Below the pieces are notes generated by a model. It was not told the DNA's origin. It ran no database searches and saw only the letters and a program-made list of their open reading frames with translations. From Streptomyces sp. NBC_01476 (GTDB lineage Bacteria > Actinomycetota > Actinomycetes > Streptomycetales > Streptomycetaceae), in contig NZ_CP109446.1 of the NCBI RefSeq assembly GCF_036227265.1, positions 6,589,001 through 6,653,000 of the forward strand: 64,000 nt of DNA, in the 5' to 3' direction. The position numbers and the translations under genes were made by a program. This document shows positions 1 to 8,627 of this stretch, piece by piece (the stretch's first letter is position 1; each line of letters starts with the position of its first letter).

Positions 1-1160
1 TCAGCACGCTGCACCGCCCGCTGCTCTCCGACGACACCGACGGCTTCGCCGAGGGCCTGGCCGGCCTCGGGTACGACGTCGTGCGCGGCGCGCGGGAGTG
101 GCGGATCACCGGGCGCCCGGCCGGCCCGGCCGTGGACGAGGCCGACGTCTACTGCCGGGACGCGGCCACCGCTGCCCGCTTCCTGCCCGCGCTCGCGGCA
201 GCCGGCCACGGCACCTTCCGGTTCGACGCCTCCGCCCAGATGCGCCGCCGCCCGGTCGCCCCGCTGACCCGGGCGCTGCGGGAGCTCGGCGTGGACCTCA
301 CCCATGAGGAGGCCGAGGGCCACCTGCCGCTGACCGTCGTCGCCGACGGCATCAAGGGCGGCGCGATCGAGCTCGACGCGAGCCTGTCCTCGCAGTTCCT
401 CACCGCCCTGCTGCTCACCGGCCCGCTCACCGCCGAGGGCCTGCGGATCAAGGTCACCGGCATCGTCTCGGTGCCGTACGTCGAGATCACGCTGGCGATG
501 ATGCGCCGCTTCGGCGCCGAGGTGACCCGCGACGGCGACACCTTCACCGTCGCGCCCGGCGGTTACCGCGCCACCGACTACCCGGTCGAGCCCGACGCCT
601 CCACGGCGAGCTACTTCTTCGCCGCCGCGGCGCTCTCCGGCCGCACCGCGATCGTCCCCGGCCTGGGCACCGGCGCCCTCCAGGGCGACCTGCGCTTCGT
701 GGACGTGCTGCGCGAGATGGGCGCCGAGGTGGAGATCGGCGAGGGCGCCACCACGGTGACCGGCACCGGGCGGCTCTCCGGTGTCACCGTCGCCATGCGG
801 GACATCTCCGACACGATGCCGACCCTCGCCGCGATCGCTCCCTTCGCGGACGGCCCGGTCCGGATCGAGGACGTCTACAACACCCGGGTCAAGGAGTGCG
901 ACCGGCTGGAGGCGTGCGCGGAGAACCTGCGCCGTCAGGGCATCCGGGTGGAGACCGGCCGCGACTGGATCGAGATCCACCCCGGCACCCCGGCGCCGGT
1001 GGAGATCAGCTGCCACGGCGACCACCGGATCGCGATGAGCTTCGCGGTGGCGGGCCTGCGCACCCCCGGCACCACCTTCGACGACCCGGGGTGTGTGAAG
1101 AAGACCTTCCCTGAGTTCCATGAGTTCTTCGCCGGGATCCGGGAGCAGTGGGGCGTGTAG
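1..1160 (+). CDS. aroA: 3-phosphoshikimate 1-carboxyvinyltransferase (EPSP synthase), 5' end missing
   Basis: EPSP synthase joins shikimate-3-phosphate and phosphoenolpyruvate in the cytosolic shikimate pathway to chorismate and aromatic amino acids. The reading frame is open from base 3, so the true start lies outside the window. The visible part (about 385 residues) opens with an LHRPLLSDDT-like segment and covers the rest of the inside-out alpha/beta barrel. The diagnostic signatures NTRVKECDRLEA and GDHRIAMSF are present near the C-terminus, followed by the family ending DPGCVKKTFPEF. These residues bind phosphate and PEP in characterised enzymes. Actinomycetes often carry a second EPSP synthase-like paralogue, and I cannot tell whether this is the housekeeping copy. 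Confidence 0.93.
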   Translation, partial: STLHRPLLSDDTDGFAEGLAGLGYDVVRGAREWRITGRPAGPAVDEADVYCRDAATAARFLPALAAAGHGTFRFDASAQMRRRPVAPLTRALRELGVDLTHEEAEGHLPLTVVADGIKGGAIELDASLSSQFLTALLLTGPLTAEGLRIKVTGIVSVPYVEITLAMMRRFGAEVTRDGDTFTVAPGGYRATDYPVEPDASTASYFFAAAALSGRTAIVPGLGTGALQGDLRFVDVLREMGAEVEIGEGATTVTGTGRLSGVTVAMRDISDTMPTLAAIAPFADGPVRIEDVYNTRVKECDRLEACAENLRRQGIRVETGRDWIEIHPGTPAPVEISCHGDHRIAMSFAVAGLRTPGTTFDDPGCVKKTFPEFHEFFAGIREQWGV

Positions 1161-1338
1161 TCCCTGCCCGCCGCTCCTCGTGTGCGGGGGCCGACCCGCC
1201 GGCGGAAACGTTCCCCCCGACCGGAGCGGGACCGGGGGTTCTAGGGTGGGGGTGTTCACCGGCGAACCCGGAGGACAGCAGGCTGCGCTCGGTCGTCTTC
1301 TCCTGACTCTGCTGAGAGACCCGGCGAGCGCGATGCCT

Positions 1339-1374
1339 CCGGCCGCCGCCCGGCCTGACCCGGGCGGCGGCCGG
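1339..1374 (+). terminator. Perfect 15-bp hairpin downstream of aroA
   Basis: Left arm 1339-1353 and right arm 1360-1374 are exact reverse complements of 15 bases with a 6-base loop. There is no U-tract, which is usual for streptomycete terminators. It lies 179 bases after the aroA stop and before the convergent gene, so it could stop transcription from both sides. Confidence 0.6.
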
Positions 1375-1413
1375 GCGTACGGAGCGGTCCGCCGCCGTAG
1401 GCCCGGCCGGGTC

Positions 1414-1530
1414 TCAGACCCCGATCGGTGCCACCACCGGCTCCCGGTCCAGCACGATCCCGAAGTGCTCGCGGTAGGCGGCCGGCACCTGCTCCTCCCG
1501 CCCGGCCACCACGGCCCACTGGCCGCCACC
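1414..1530 (-). pseudogene. Possible C-terminal remnant of an arylamine N-acetyltransferase-like gene
   Basis: Reading the minus strand from about 1530 to a TGA at 1414-1416 gives roughly 38 residues ending AYREHFGIVLDREP followed by VVAPIGV. This resembles the C-terminal end of arylamine N-acetyltransferase family proteins, from memory of the family and without a search. Upstream in the same frame the translation becomes Gly/Arg-rich and unrecognisable, and no start codon with a ribosome site is seen. It is best read as a truncated relic. It could also be a chance open stretch. Confidence 0.25.
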
Positions 1531-1650
1531 CTCGCCGCGCCCGCCCTGACCCCCGCCGCAGCCTGCCGCTCCAGGGTCGGCTGAACCGTGGCCCTGGTCC
1601 GTCCGCTCGGTGCGCGCCGTCGCCGGCCGGCGGCGGCGCGGTGTCGCCGG

Positions 1651-2925
1651 TCAGGCGAACCGCGAACTGCGTACCGGGCCCGGGGAGTTCACGCGGTCCC
1701 GCGGGCCGGTGAGCCACGTCCCGCGTACCCGGGCCGCGAAGGCGGCCAGCAGTTCGTCCGGGTCCGGCGGGGTCTCCCCGTCACCCTCCTGCGGCGCGAC
1801 CGGCGCCGCGCAGACCGCCTCGGCCAGCTCCGCCGCCGGCCGCGGATCCGGGACCGCCGGCACCCGCTCGCGCTCGGGGCCGAACCGCAACTGCGCCTCC
1901 CAGGGCGCGATGACCGTCTGTACCAGCAGCGTGTTCACGTCCGCGGAGACCGCGGGCGGCCGGGTCCAGCAGGTGGCGTGCTCGAACAGCACCTCCCTGG
2001 GGGCCCGTTCGCGCAGTGCCGGCAGCAACTCCGGTGCCGCCCTGGTCAGGTCGTACGCCACCACCAGCGCGTCCGCGGTCCCCGGCCGGTAGGGAGCGGC
2101 GGGGAGCCCCAGCAGCCGGGCCGCGGCCAGACCGAGCACCTGGCTGCCCCGGTCCGGCAGCAGCCCGACCGAGGCCGGCCACCGCCCGGTCGCGGCGAGC
2201 ACCACCCGCAGCCGCTCCAGGCCGTACCTGCACGACTCCAGGCTGTCCTGCGCGAACGCCCAGCGGCCGGTCATGCCCTGCCGGAAGCCGTGCGGGGACA
2301 GGGTGCAGAGCAGGCCACCGGTGAGCGTGAAGTGCCACCCCCGCAGATCGGTGTTCCCGGCAGGCGCCGCGTCCGCCGCCCGCGCGAAGGTACGGCGGAC
2401 ACGGTCGGCGGCCGGCCGCCACCTCGCGTCGGCCGGCTCGCTCAGCCGGCCGAACACCTCCCGGGCGAGGGCTGGCTGACCGTCCATCAGCGCGTTGTGG
2501 ACCAGCAGATACCGGTCCGGCCAGTCCGCCAGGACGGCGTCCTGCTCCCGCAGTGCCGTCACCGCCGCCGCATGCCGTTCGAGGTCTTCGAGCGCGACGG
2601 CCAACTGCACGACGACGGCGCGCCGGCCGCCTCCGGTCACCGACCGCTGCGCCTGCCGCAGCGCGGGCACCGCGGCCTCACTGACCCCGCGTCCGATGCA
2701 GGCGATGGCGAACGCGTACAACTCCTTTACGCCGTCCGGCCGTTCGACGAGCGCGCGGGACGCCTCGCCGAGGTCGTCGAACCCCGCCGGGCGGCTCAGC
2801 TCCGCCATCAGGGCGGCCGTCTCGCCCGGCGGCACGTGCTCGGCCGCGGACCGCAGCGCGCGCATCGCGCCCTTGGGGTCGCCGGACGCGAACAGCTCCC
2901 ACGCCGTGGACAGTTCTGTGCTCAT
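1651..2925 (-). CDS. TPR-like hypothetical protein
   Basis: A 424-residue soluble protein of unknown function. The N-terminal half (about 1-170) is a run of Ala/Leu-rich helical pairs such as AMRALRSAAEHVPPGE and ALREQDAVLADW, typical of tetratricopeptide-like solenoids. The C-terminal half is a distinct region with WHFTLTGGLLCTLSPHGF and no catalytic signature I recognise. The ATG at 2925 has a GAGGTGA ribosome site about 3 bases upstream. There is no signal peptide or membrane segment. It stands alone, convergent with aroA. Proteins of this sort are common in streptomycetes and poorly studied. Confidence 0.8.
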   Translation of the reverse strand: MSTELSTAWELFASGDPKGAMRALRSAAEHVPPGETAALMAELSRPAGFDDLGEASRALVERPDGVKELYAFAIACIGRGVSEAAVPALRQAQRSVTGGGRRAVVVQLAVALEDLERHAAAVTALREQDAVLADWPDRYLLVHNALMDGQPALAREVFGRLSEPADARWRPAADRVRRTFARAADAAPAGNTDLRGWHFTLTGGLLCTLSPHGFRQGMTGRWAFAQDSLESCRYGLERLRVVLAATGRWPASVGLLPDRGSQVLGLAAARLLGLPAAPYRPGTADALVVAYDLTRAAPELLPALRERAPREVLFEHATCWTRPPAVSADVNTLLVQTVIAPWEAQLRFGPERERVPAVPDPRPAAELAEAVCAAPVAPQEGDGETPPDPDELLAAFAARVRGTWLTGPRDRVNSPGPVRSSRFA

Positions 2926-3268
2926 ACGTCACCTCGGAAGACAGCCGGCGCGCCCCCGGGCACACCGGGGACCGGCCAACCGCAACCACTCGGGCCGCAC
3001 TCAACGCACGGGGCGGAAACCGCCCTTCCCGTAGCCGTCGCTCATACCGCGATCATCGCGACCCCGGCCCCGCCCCGGCAACCGCATTTCCCCCGACCCG
3101 AACGGGCCACCTGCGGTGCGTCCTCGGGTGCCGCCATGGCGTGCGAGGAGATAGCGAGAGCGTTCGCGAACCGGTTTCCCGAAGCGATGGACCCCGGGCT
3201 GCGAGTCGCCGGCGACAGTCGCTCCCGCTTCGACCACTACCGGGTGCTGAACGGGGGTCCGGGGTCAG
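2926..3268. other. Gene-free spacer
   Basis: About 340 bases. It should contain the promoter of the minus-strand TPR-like gene. From 3136 a short plus-strand stretch (MACEEIARAFANRFPEA and on) is open and looks protein-like, but it has no ribosome site and shifts frame into the SUKH remnant that follows. It may be part of the same decayed locus. Confidence 0.4.
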
Positions 3269-3669
3269 GCACAGTATGCGGCGACCGCGTCCTCGGCCGT
3301 CGGTCTGACCGCTGGGGAGATCGAGGCCATTGACCAGGACCGGCCGGTCCCGATCGGCGCCGCCTGCCGGCGGTTCCTGGAGGTGGCCGGTGGCGGCATC
3401 GGCCTTTTCCTGGCGGGCGGCGACATTTTCCACCCTGCGGTGCCGGGTGTGCGATGAGCCGCCGGCGGGCTGCTGGCGGAGAACAATTCCGTGGTCACCC
3501 TGACTTCCACGGACAGGGTCGTTCTTTCGACTTCCTGCGGGGCGCCGGAGCCGATTCCGAAGTATGGACCTACGACGAGATCCGGGAGGCCGAACCGGTG
3601 CCATTCCGTAACGCCCGGACGCTCACCGACCGGCTCCGGAATCACGCCGAGCGGCACCGCGGGTTGTGA
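3269..3669 (+). pseudogene. Decayed SUKH (SMI1/KNR4) family gene
   Basis: Three adjoining pieces read as one SUKH-1 domain. Frame 2 from 3269 gives LTAGEIEAIDQDRP and FLEVAGGGIGLFLAGGDIFH, then hits a TGA at 3455-3457. The same frame resumes with GLLAENNSVV. A shift to frame 1 near 3490 then gives GHPDFHGQGRSFDFL, SEVWTYDEI and a helical end ARTLTDRLRNHAERH, with a stop at 3667-3669. SUKH proteins are mostly immunity proteins against contact-dependent or secreted polymorphic toxins. One nonsense codon and at least one frameshift make it non-functional as read. No toxin gene is next to it. Sequencing error is the main alternative. Confidence 0.55.
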
Positions 3670-3763
3670 GGCGGAGCCGGCGGGCTGCCGGGGCAGTTCA
3701 TTCGGGGTGACTCTCCTGTGCCCCGACGCCGATGGCGATACCTTGCCGTGTCAAAAGATCTTC

Positions 3764-3793
3764 TTGACCCGGGGAGGTGAGGACCCATATGGT
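3764..3793 (+). promoter_or_regulatory. Candidate promoter for the DUF805 gene
   Basis: TTGACC at 3764-3769 and TATGGT at 3788-3793 with an 18-base gap fit a housekeeping-sigma promoter, about 70 bases before the start codon. Confidence 0.3.
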
Positions 3794-3863
3794 CTGCTGG
3801 CCCAGTCGCCGCTGAAGGCGGCTTGACGGCCTGTCGAAAGAACGGTCCTTGGGGGGACTCGCT

Positions 3864-4220
3864 GTGCGGTGGTATGTCGACGTGTTCAAGAAGTATGCCG
3901 TTTTCGAGGGGCGCGCCCGCCGCAGGGAGTTCTGGATGTACTCCTTGTTCGACGCGGTCGTACTCGTCCTGCTGTTTCTCATCGGTCTCCAGACGGATAT
4001 CGGGGCCCCCTTCCAGATCTACGTGCTGGCGACCTTCGTTCCCCGTCTTGCCGTGCTTGTACGGCGCCTGCACGACACGGGTCGCTCCGGTTGGTCGCTC
4101 CTGATCGGCATTGTCCCGGTCGTCGGGATCATCGTTGTTCTGCTATTCCTTTCCAGCGGCAGTTTTTGGGCGACGAACCAGTACGGGCCCAATCCCAAGG
4201 ACGTTCCCGTCTACGGTTAG
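3864..4220 (+). CDS. DUF805 family inner-membrane protein
   Basis: A small integral membrane protein of about 118 residues in the DUF805 (YhaH-like) family, whose biochemical role is not established. The family hallmarks are all visible: an N-terminal WYVDVFKKYAVFEGRARRREFW segment, four hydrophobic helices, the VRRLHDTGRSGW loop and a C-terminal NQYGPNP motif. I chose GTG at 3864 because a GGGGGGA ribosome site ends 6 bases upstream and the protein then begins where family members begin. A TTG at 3849 would add five residues. It stands alone next to the decayed SUKH gene. Confidence 0.88.
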   Translation: MRWYVDVFKKYAVFEGRARRREFWMYSLFDAVVLVLLFLIGLQTDIGAPFQIYVLATFVPRLAVLVRRLHDTGRSGWSLLIGIVPVVGIIVVLLFLSSGSFWATNQYGPNPKDVPVYG

Positions 4221-4520
4221 CCTCGATTCGTCCGCGGCGAGCAGCCAGCCGCGGTTCACCTCCCACGAGGGGGACGGCAGTCGCGGTCATCGCGTATTTG
4301 CAACCCGGCGACGCCCCACCCCCTCGCTCCGCCCCCGCTCCCCCCGCCACCCCCTCCCCCCGACCCCTTGACGGATACTTGGCCCGCCGGGATGGTCGCT
4401 CGAAGCACTTCACAGCTTCAGCAGCCCACACAGCACGCGCAGCCCACCCACCACGTGTGCTACGCGCGCAACCACCACCCCGGCTGCACCAGGAACAGCA
4501 CGGAAAGGCAGGGCCGCCAC
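4221..4520. other. Leader region of the sugar transport operon
   Basis: Three hundred bases without a gene. The first part (4310-4365) is C-rich. A promoter candidate at 4368-4396 would leave a leader of about 120 bases before the GTG at 4521. I see no clear inverted repeat or riboswitch in it. Confidence 0.45.
4368..4396 (+). promoter_or_regulatory. Candidate promoter of the sugar ABC transporter operon
   Basis: TTGACG at 4368-4373 and GATGGT at 4391-4396 with a 17-base spacer. The -35 element fits the housekeeping consensus well, the -10 only in part. Confidence 0.35.
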
Positions 4521-5561
4521 GTGGCGAAGGCAGGGTCGGGAACGACGGTACGGCGGGGGGTCACCGCCAGGCGGCTGCTCGGCGTGGCACTGGCGGCGGT
4601 GCTCGCCGCGACCGCGCTGGCCGGCTGCAGCAGCACCGGCGGCAAGCGTGCGGAGGACCGCGCCAAGAAGCTCGCCGCGAACGGCTCGGCGGTGAACACC
4701 CCGCACTGGACCTTCGCGATGGTCACCCACTCGGGAGCCGGCGACTCCTTCTGGGACATCGTGCAGAGCGGCGCCAAGCAGGCCGCCGCCAAGGACAACA
4801 TCAAGTTCGTCTACTCCAGCAGCGACCAGGCCAACGAGCAGGCACAGCTCGTCCAGGCCGCCATCGACAGCCATGTGGACGGGCTGGTGGTCACCCTCGC
4901 CAAGCCCGACGCGATGAAGGCCGTGGTGGCCAGGGCCGAGAAGGCCGGCATCCCGGTGATCACCATCAACTCCGGCTCCGAGGAGTCCGCCGAGTTCGGC
5001 GCGATCACCCACATCGGCCAGGACGAGACCATCGCCGGACAGGCGGTCGGCACCGAACTGGACAAGCGCGGCAAGAAGCACGCCCTGTGTGTGCTGCACG
5101 AGCAGGGCAACGTGGGCCACGAGCAGCGCTGCGCCGGCGTCAAGGACACCTTCTCCGGCACCATGGACAAGCTCTACGTCAACGGCACCAACATGCCCGA
5201 CGTGCAGTCCGCGATCACCGCAAAGCTCCAGTCCGACAAGTCCATCGACGCGGTGGTCACTCTCGGCGCGCCCTTCGCCGCCACCGCCGCCAAGTCCAGG
5301 AGCGAGGCCGGCTCCACGGCCGAGATCGACACCTTCGACCTCAACGCGCAGGTCGCCACCTCGCTCAAGGACGGCACCATCGGTTTCGCCGTCGACCAGC
5401 AGCCGTACCTCCAGGGGTACGAGGCGATCGACCTGCTGTGGCTCTACCGCTACAACGGCGACACCCTCGGCGGCGGCAAGCCGGTCCTCACCGGCCCGCA
5501 GATCGTCACCAAGGACGACGCCGACGCCCTGCTCAGCTACACCAAGCGGGGCACCCGATGA
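4521..5561 (+). CDS. Sugar ABC transporter substrate-binding lipoprotein
   Basis: An extracytoplasmic sugar-binding protein of 346 residues from the ribose/galactose-binding (Peripla_BP_4) family, which delivers a monosaccharide to the importer encoded just downstream. A Lys/Arg-rich n-region and a hydrophobic core end in the lipobox LAGC at residue 37, so it should be a lipid-anchored lipoprotein. Motifs typical of the fold include FWDIVQSGAKQAA, HVDGLVVTLAKPDAM, GIPVITINSG and GFAVDQQPYLQGYEA. I chose GTG at 4521 because it gives a normal signal peptide, although the frame is open back to 4368. It is the first gene of a five-gene coupled operon. The substrate cannot be read from sequence. 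Confidence 0.92.
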   Translation: MAKAGSGTTVRRGVTARRLLGVALAAVLAATALAGCSSTGGKRAEDRAKKLAANGSAVNTPHWTFAMVTHSGAGDSFWDIVQSGAKQAAAKDNIKFVYSSSDQANEQAQLVQAAIDSHVDGLVVTLAKPDAMKAVVARAEKAGIPVITINSGSEESAEFGAITHIGQDETIAGQAVGTELDKRGKKHALCVLHEQGNVGHEQRCAGVKDTFSGTMDKLYVNGTNMPDVQSAITAKLQSDKSIDAVVTLGAPFAATAAKSRSEAGSTAEIDTFDLNAQVATSLKDGTIGFAVDQQPYLQGYEAIDLLWLYRYNGDTLGGGKPVLTGPQIVTKDDADALLSYTKRGTR

Positions 5562-6607
5562 GCGTGCTGACCGCCAACGACCCGGGTGAGCTGGACGAAC
5601 GGCTCGCGCCGCGCTCGCTGACCCGGCGGCTGCTGGGGCGGCCGGAACTCGGCGCGGTGGTCGGCGCCGCGGCCGTCTTCGTCTTCTTCTCGATCGTTGC
5701 CGATTCGTTTCTGCAGGCGTCGAGCCTGGGCACGGTGCTCTACGCGTCCTCCACCATCGGGATCATGGCGGTGCCGGTGGCGCTGCTGATGATCGGCGGC
5801 GAGTTCGACCTGTCGGCCGGTGTGATGGTGACCAGCTCCGCGCTGGTCTCCTCGATGTTCAGCTACCAGATGACCGCCAACGTCTGGGTTGGCGTCGGTG
5901 TCTCGCTGCTGGTCACGCTGGCGATCGGTGCCTTCAATGGCGTCATGCTGGTCCGCACCAGACTGCCCAGCTTCATCATCACGCTGGGCACCTTCCTGAT
6001 GCTCACCGGCCTCAACCTCGGGGTGACGAAGCTGATCAGCGGCACCGTCTCCACCAAGTCGATCGGTGACATGGAGGGCTTCCCGACCGCCCGTGACCTG
6101 TTCGCCTCGCACTGGACGGTCGGCTCGGTCGACCTCCAGGTGACCATCCTGTGGTGGCTGGGCCTGGTCGCGGTCGCCACCTGGGTGCTGCTGCGCACCC
6201 GCGCGGGCAACTGGATCTTCGCGGCCGGCGGCAACGCGGAAGCGGCCCGCGCGGTCGGCGTCCCGGTGGCCCGTACCAAGGTCGGGCTCTACATGGCGGT
6301 CGCCTTCTGCGCCTGGATCTCCGGGCAGCACCTGCTCTTCTCGTTCGATGTGGTGCAGTCCGGCGAGGGCGTCGGCAACGAGTTCCTGTACATCATCGCG
6401 GCCGTCATCGGCGGCTGCCTGATGACCGGCGGCTACGGCAGTGCCTTCGGCTCCGCGGTCGGCGCGTTCATCTTCGGCATGACCAGCAAGGGCATCGTGT
6501 ACGCGCAGTGGAACCCGGACTGGTTCAAGTTCTTCCTCGGAGTGATGCTGCTGATCGCCACCCTGCTCAACGCGGTGGTCCGGTTGCGGGCGGAGGCCAA
6601 CAAGTGA
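5558..6607 (+). CDS. Sugar ABC transporter permease
   Basis: A 349-residue integral membrane permease of the BPD_transp_2 (RbsC-like) family that forms the channel of the importer. It has roughly ten hydrophobic helices, with the family segments IGGEFDLSAGVMV, LPSFIITLGTFLMLTGLN, GNAEAARAVGVPV and GEGVGNEFLYIIAAVIGG. Its ATG overlaps the stop of the binding-protein gene by four bases (ATGA), and its own stop overlaps the ATPase start in the same way, so the subunits should be made in step. Fructose, ribose and xylose importers all share this arrangement. Confidence 0.93.
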   Translation: MSVLTANDPGELDERLAPRSLTRRLLGRPELGAVVGAAAVFVFFSIVADSFLQASSLGTVLYASSTIGIMAVPVALLMIGGEFDLSAGVMVTSSALVSSMFSYQMTANVWVGVGVSLLVTLAIGAFNGVMLVRTRLPSFIITLGTFLMLTGLNLGVTKLISGTVSTKSIGDMEGFPTARDLFASHWTVGSVDLQVTILWWLGLVAVATWVLLRTRAGNWIFAAGGNAEAARAVGVPVARTKVGLYMAVAFCAWISGQHLLFSFDVVQSGEGVGNEFLYIIAAVIGGCLMTGGYGSAFGSAVGAFIFGMTSKGIVYAQWNPDWFKFFLGVMLLIATLLNAVVRLRAEANK

Positions 6608-7482
6608 GCACCCTGACCGCCACCGACCGGTCCCGGCGGGTCCCGCTGGTCGAACTGACCGACGTCTCCAAGTCCTACGGGAACGTCCTGGCCCTGCGGG
6701 GCGTCTCCCTCGAAGTGCACGCCGGAGAGATCAGCTGCGTCCTGGGGGACAACGGAGCGGGCAAGTCCACCCTGATCAAGATCATCGCCGGGCTGCACCC
6801 GCACGACTCCGGCCGTTACGCGGTCGAGGGCGAGGAAGTCCGGCACACCTCACCCCGGCAGGCCCTGGACCGTGGTATCGCCACCGTCTACCAGGACCTC
6901 GCGGTGGTCCCGCTGATGCCGGTGTGGCGGAACTTCTTCCTCGGCTCCGAGCCCACCAAGGGCCGCGGGCCGCTGCGCCGGCTGGACACCGCCACCATGC
7001 GCGGCACCACCCGGCAGGCGCTGCTGCGGATGGGGATCGACCTGCGGGACGTCGACCAGCCGATCGGCACTCTGTCAGGTGGCGAACGCCAGTGCGTGGC
7101 CATCGCCCGCGCGGTGCATTTCGGTGCGAGGGTTCTGGTACTCGACGAACCGACCGCCGCACTGGGCGTCCGGCAGTCCGGAATGGTGCTGAAGTACGTG
7201 GCCGCGGCCCGGGACGCGGGCCTCGGGGTGGTGCTGATCACCCACAATCCGCACCACGCCTACCTGGTCGGTGACCGTTTCGTCCTGCTCAAGCGCGGCA
7301 CCATGTCGGGCAGCCACCTCAAGCGGGACATTACGCTTGACGAGCTGACCCGGGAGATGGCCGGAGGCAGCGAGCTTGACGAGCTGACCCATGAACTGAG
7401 CCGTACGACGCCCGACCCGACTGAGGAAGGGGAACCGCGCCGTACATCCACCGACAGCACTGACCCGGAGATCAACGCTTGA
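6604..7482 (+). CDS. Sugar ABC transporter ATP-binding protein
   Basis: The 292-residue ATPase of the importer. It has a single nucleotide-binding domain, as in FrcA-type systems, rather than the double domain of RbsA. Walker A is GDNGAGKST, the Q-loop region is YQDLAVVPLMPVW, the ABC signature is LSGGERQ, Walker B is VLVLDEPTA and the switch histidine lies in ITHNPHHAY. After about residue 245 a short acidic tail follows. The GTG start overlaps the permease stop by four bases. A single-domain ATPase paired with one permease gene suggests that both subunits act as homodimers. Confidence 0.93.
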   Translation: MSTLTATDRSRRVPLVELTDVSKSYGNVLALRGVSLEVHAGEISCVLGDNGAGKSTLIKIIAGLHPHDSGRYAVEGEEVRHTSPRQALDRGIATVYQDLAVVPLMPVWRNFFLGSEPTKGRGPLRRLDTATMRGTTRQALLRMGIDLRDVDQPIGTLSGGERQCVAIARAVHFGARVLVLDEPTAALGVRQSGMVLKYVAAARDAGLGVVLITHNPHHAYLVGDRFVLLKRGTMSGSHLKRDITLDELTREMAGGSELDELTHELSRTTPDPTEEGEPRRTSTDSTDPEINA

Positions 7483-8627
7483 GTGCCAATCGTGAACGTG
7501 TCTACCGCGGCGGCGCCGCCCGGGCCACGGTGTGGCAGAACGTCGGCATGCGCGACCGCAGGGAGCGCCGCTCGCATCTGACCGCGCCCCGTGTCCCCAC
7601 TGTCGGCATCGACATCGGCGGCACCAAGGTGATGGCCGGGGTGGTGGACGCGGACGGGACCATCCTGGAGAAGATCCGCGCCGAGACGCCGGACAAGTCC
7701 AAGAGCCCCAAGGTCGTCGAGGACACCATCGTCGAGCTGGTGCTCGACCTGTCGGAGCGGCACGACGTGCACGCGGTCGGCATCGGTGCCGCAGGATGGG
7801 TGGACGCCGACCGCTCCCGGGTGCTCTTCGCCCCGCACCTCGCCTGGCGCGACGAGCCGCTGCGCGAGCGCCTGGCCGAACGGCTGCTGGTGCCGGTGAT
7901 GGTCGACAACGACGCCAACACCGCCGCCTGGGCCGAGTGGCGGTTCGGCGCCGGCCGCGGCGAGAGCGACCTGGTGATGATCACCCTCGGCACCGGCATC
8001 GGCGGCGCCATCCTGGAGGACGGTCACGTCAAGCGGGGCCGTTACGGGGTGGCGGGCGAGTTCGGCCATATGCAGGTGGTGCCCGGCGGGCACCGCTGCG
8101 CCTGCGGCAACCGCGGCTGCTGGGAGCAGTACAGCTCCGGCAACGCGCTGGTCCGCGAGGCCAGGGAACTGGCCGCCCAGGACTCCCCGGTGGCGTACGG
8201 GATCATCGACCGGGTCGGCGGCAACATCCGCGACATCACCGGCCCGATGATCACCGAGCTGGCCCGCCAGGGCGACCCGATGTGCATCGAACTCTTCCAG
8301 GACATGGGGCAGTGGCTCGGCGTCGGCATCGCCAACCTGGCCGCCGCCCTCGACCCCTCCTGCTTCGTCATCGGCGGCGGCGTGAGCGCCGCCGACGACC
8401 TGCTGATCAACCCGGCCCGGGACGCCTTCCGGCGCAACCTCACCGGCCGCGGCTACCGTCCGGAAGCACGCATCGTCAAGGCCGAACTCGGCCCGGAGGC
8501 CGGCATGGTCGGCGCCGCGGACCTGGCCCGGCTGGTCGCCCGCCGCTTCCGCCGCGCCAATCGGCGGCGCGTCGAGCGGTACGAGCGCTACGGTCGGGTC
8601 TACGGGCGACAGGCGGCCGATTCATGA
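7479..8627 (+). CDS. ROK family sugar kinase (glucokinase-like)
   Basis: A 382-residue ROK protein predicted to phosphorylate the sugar brought in by the upstream importer. The ATP-binding motif GIDIGGTKVMAGVVD lies near residue 40, the catalytic Asp region is MVDNDANTAAWAEW, and the zinc motif CACGNRGCWEQ (CxCGxxGCxE) follows at about residue 207. There is no N-terminal helix-turn-helix, so this is an enzyme rather than a repressor of the family. The TTG at 7479 overlaps the ATPase stop. An internal ATG at 7548 would give a protein with a more typical N-terminus, so the start is uncertain. Confidence 0.92.
   Translation: MSANRERVYRGGAARATVWQNVGMRDRRERRSHLTAPRVPTVGIDIGGTKVMAGVVDADGTILEKIRAETPDKSKSPKVVEDTIVELVLDLSERHDVHAVGIGAAGWVDADRSRVLFAPHLAWRDEPLRERLAERLLVPVMVDNDANTAAWAEWRFGAGRGESDLVMITLGTGIGGAILEDGHVKRGRYGVAGEFGHMQVVPGGHRCACGNRGCWEQYSSGNALVREARELAAQDSPVAYGIIDRVGGNIRDITGPMITELARQGDPMCIELFQDMGQWLGVGIANLAAALDPSCFVIGGGVSAADDLLINPARDAFRRNLTGRGYRPEARIVKAELGPEAGMVGAADLARLVARRFRRANRRRVERYERYGRVYGRQAADS

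Larger units (their letters stand above)
1161..1650. other. Gene-poor spacer between aroA and the convergent TPR-like gene
   Basis: About 490 bases lie between two genes pointing at each other. It holds a strong hairpin (1339-1374) that can end the aroA transcript, and a short minus-strand stretch (1414-1530) that looks like the tail of a lost gene. Reading frames elsewhere in the spacer are rich in Arg, Pro and Gly and look like the by-product of high G+C rather than genes. Confidence 0.5.
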
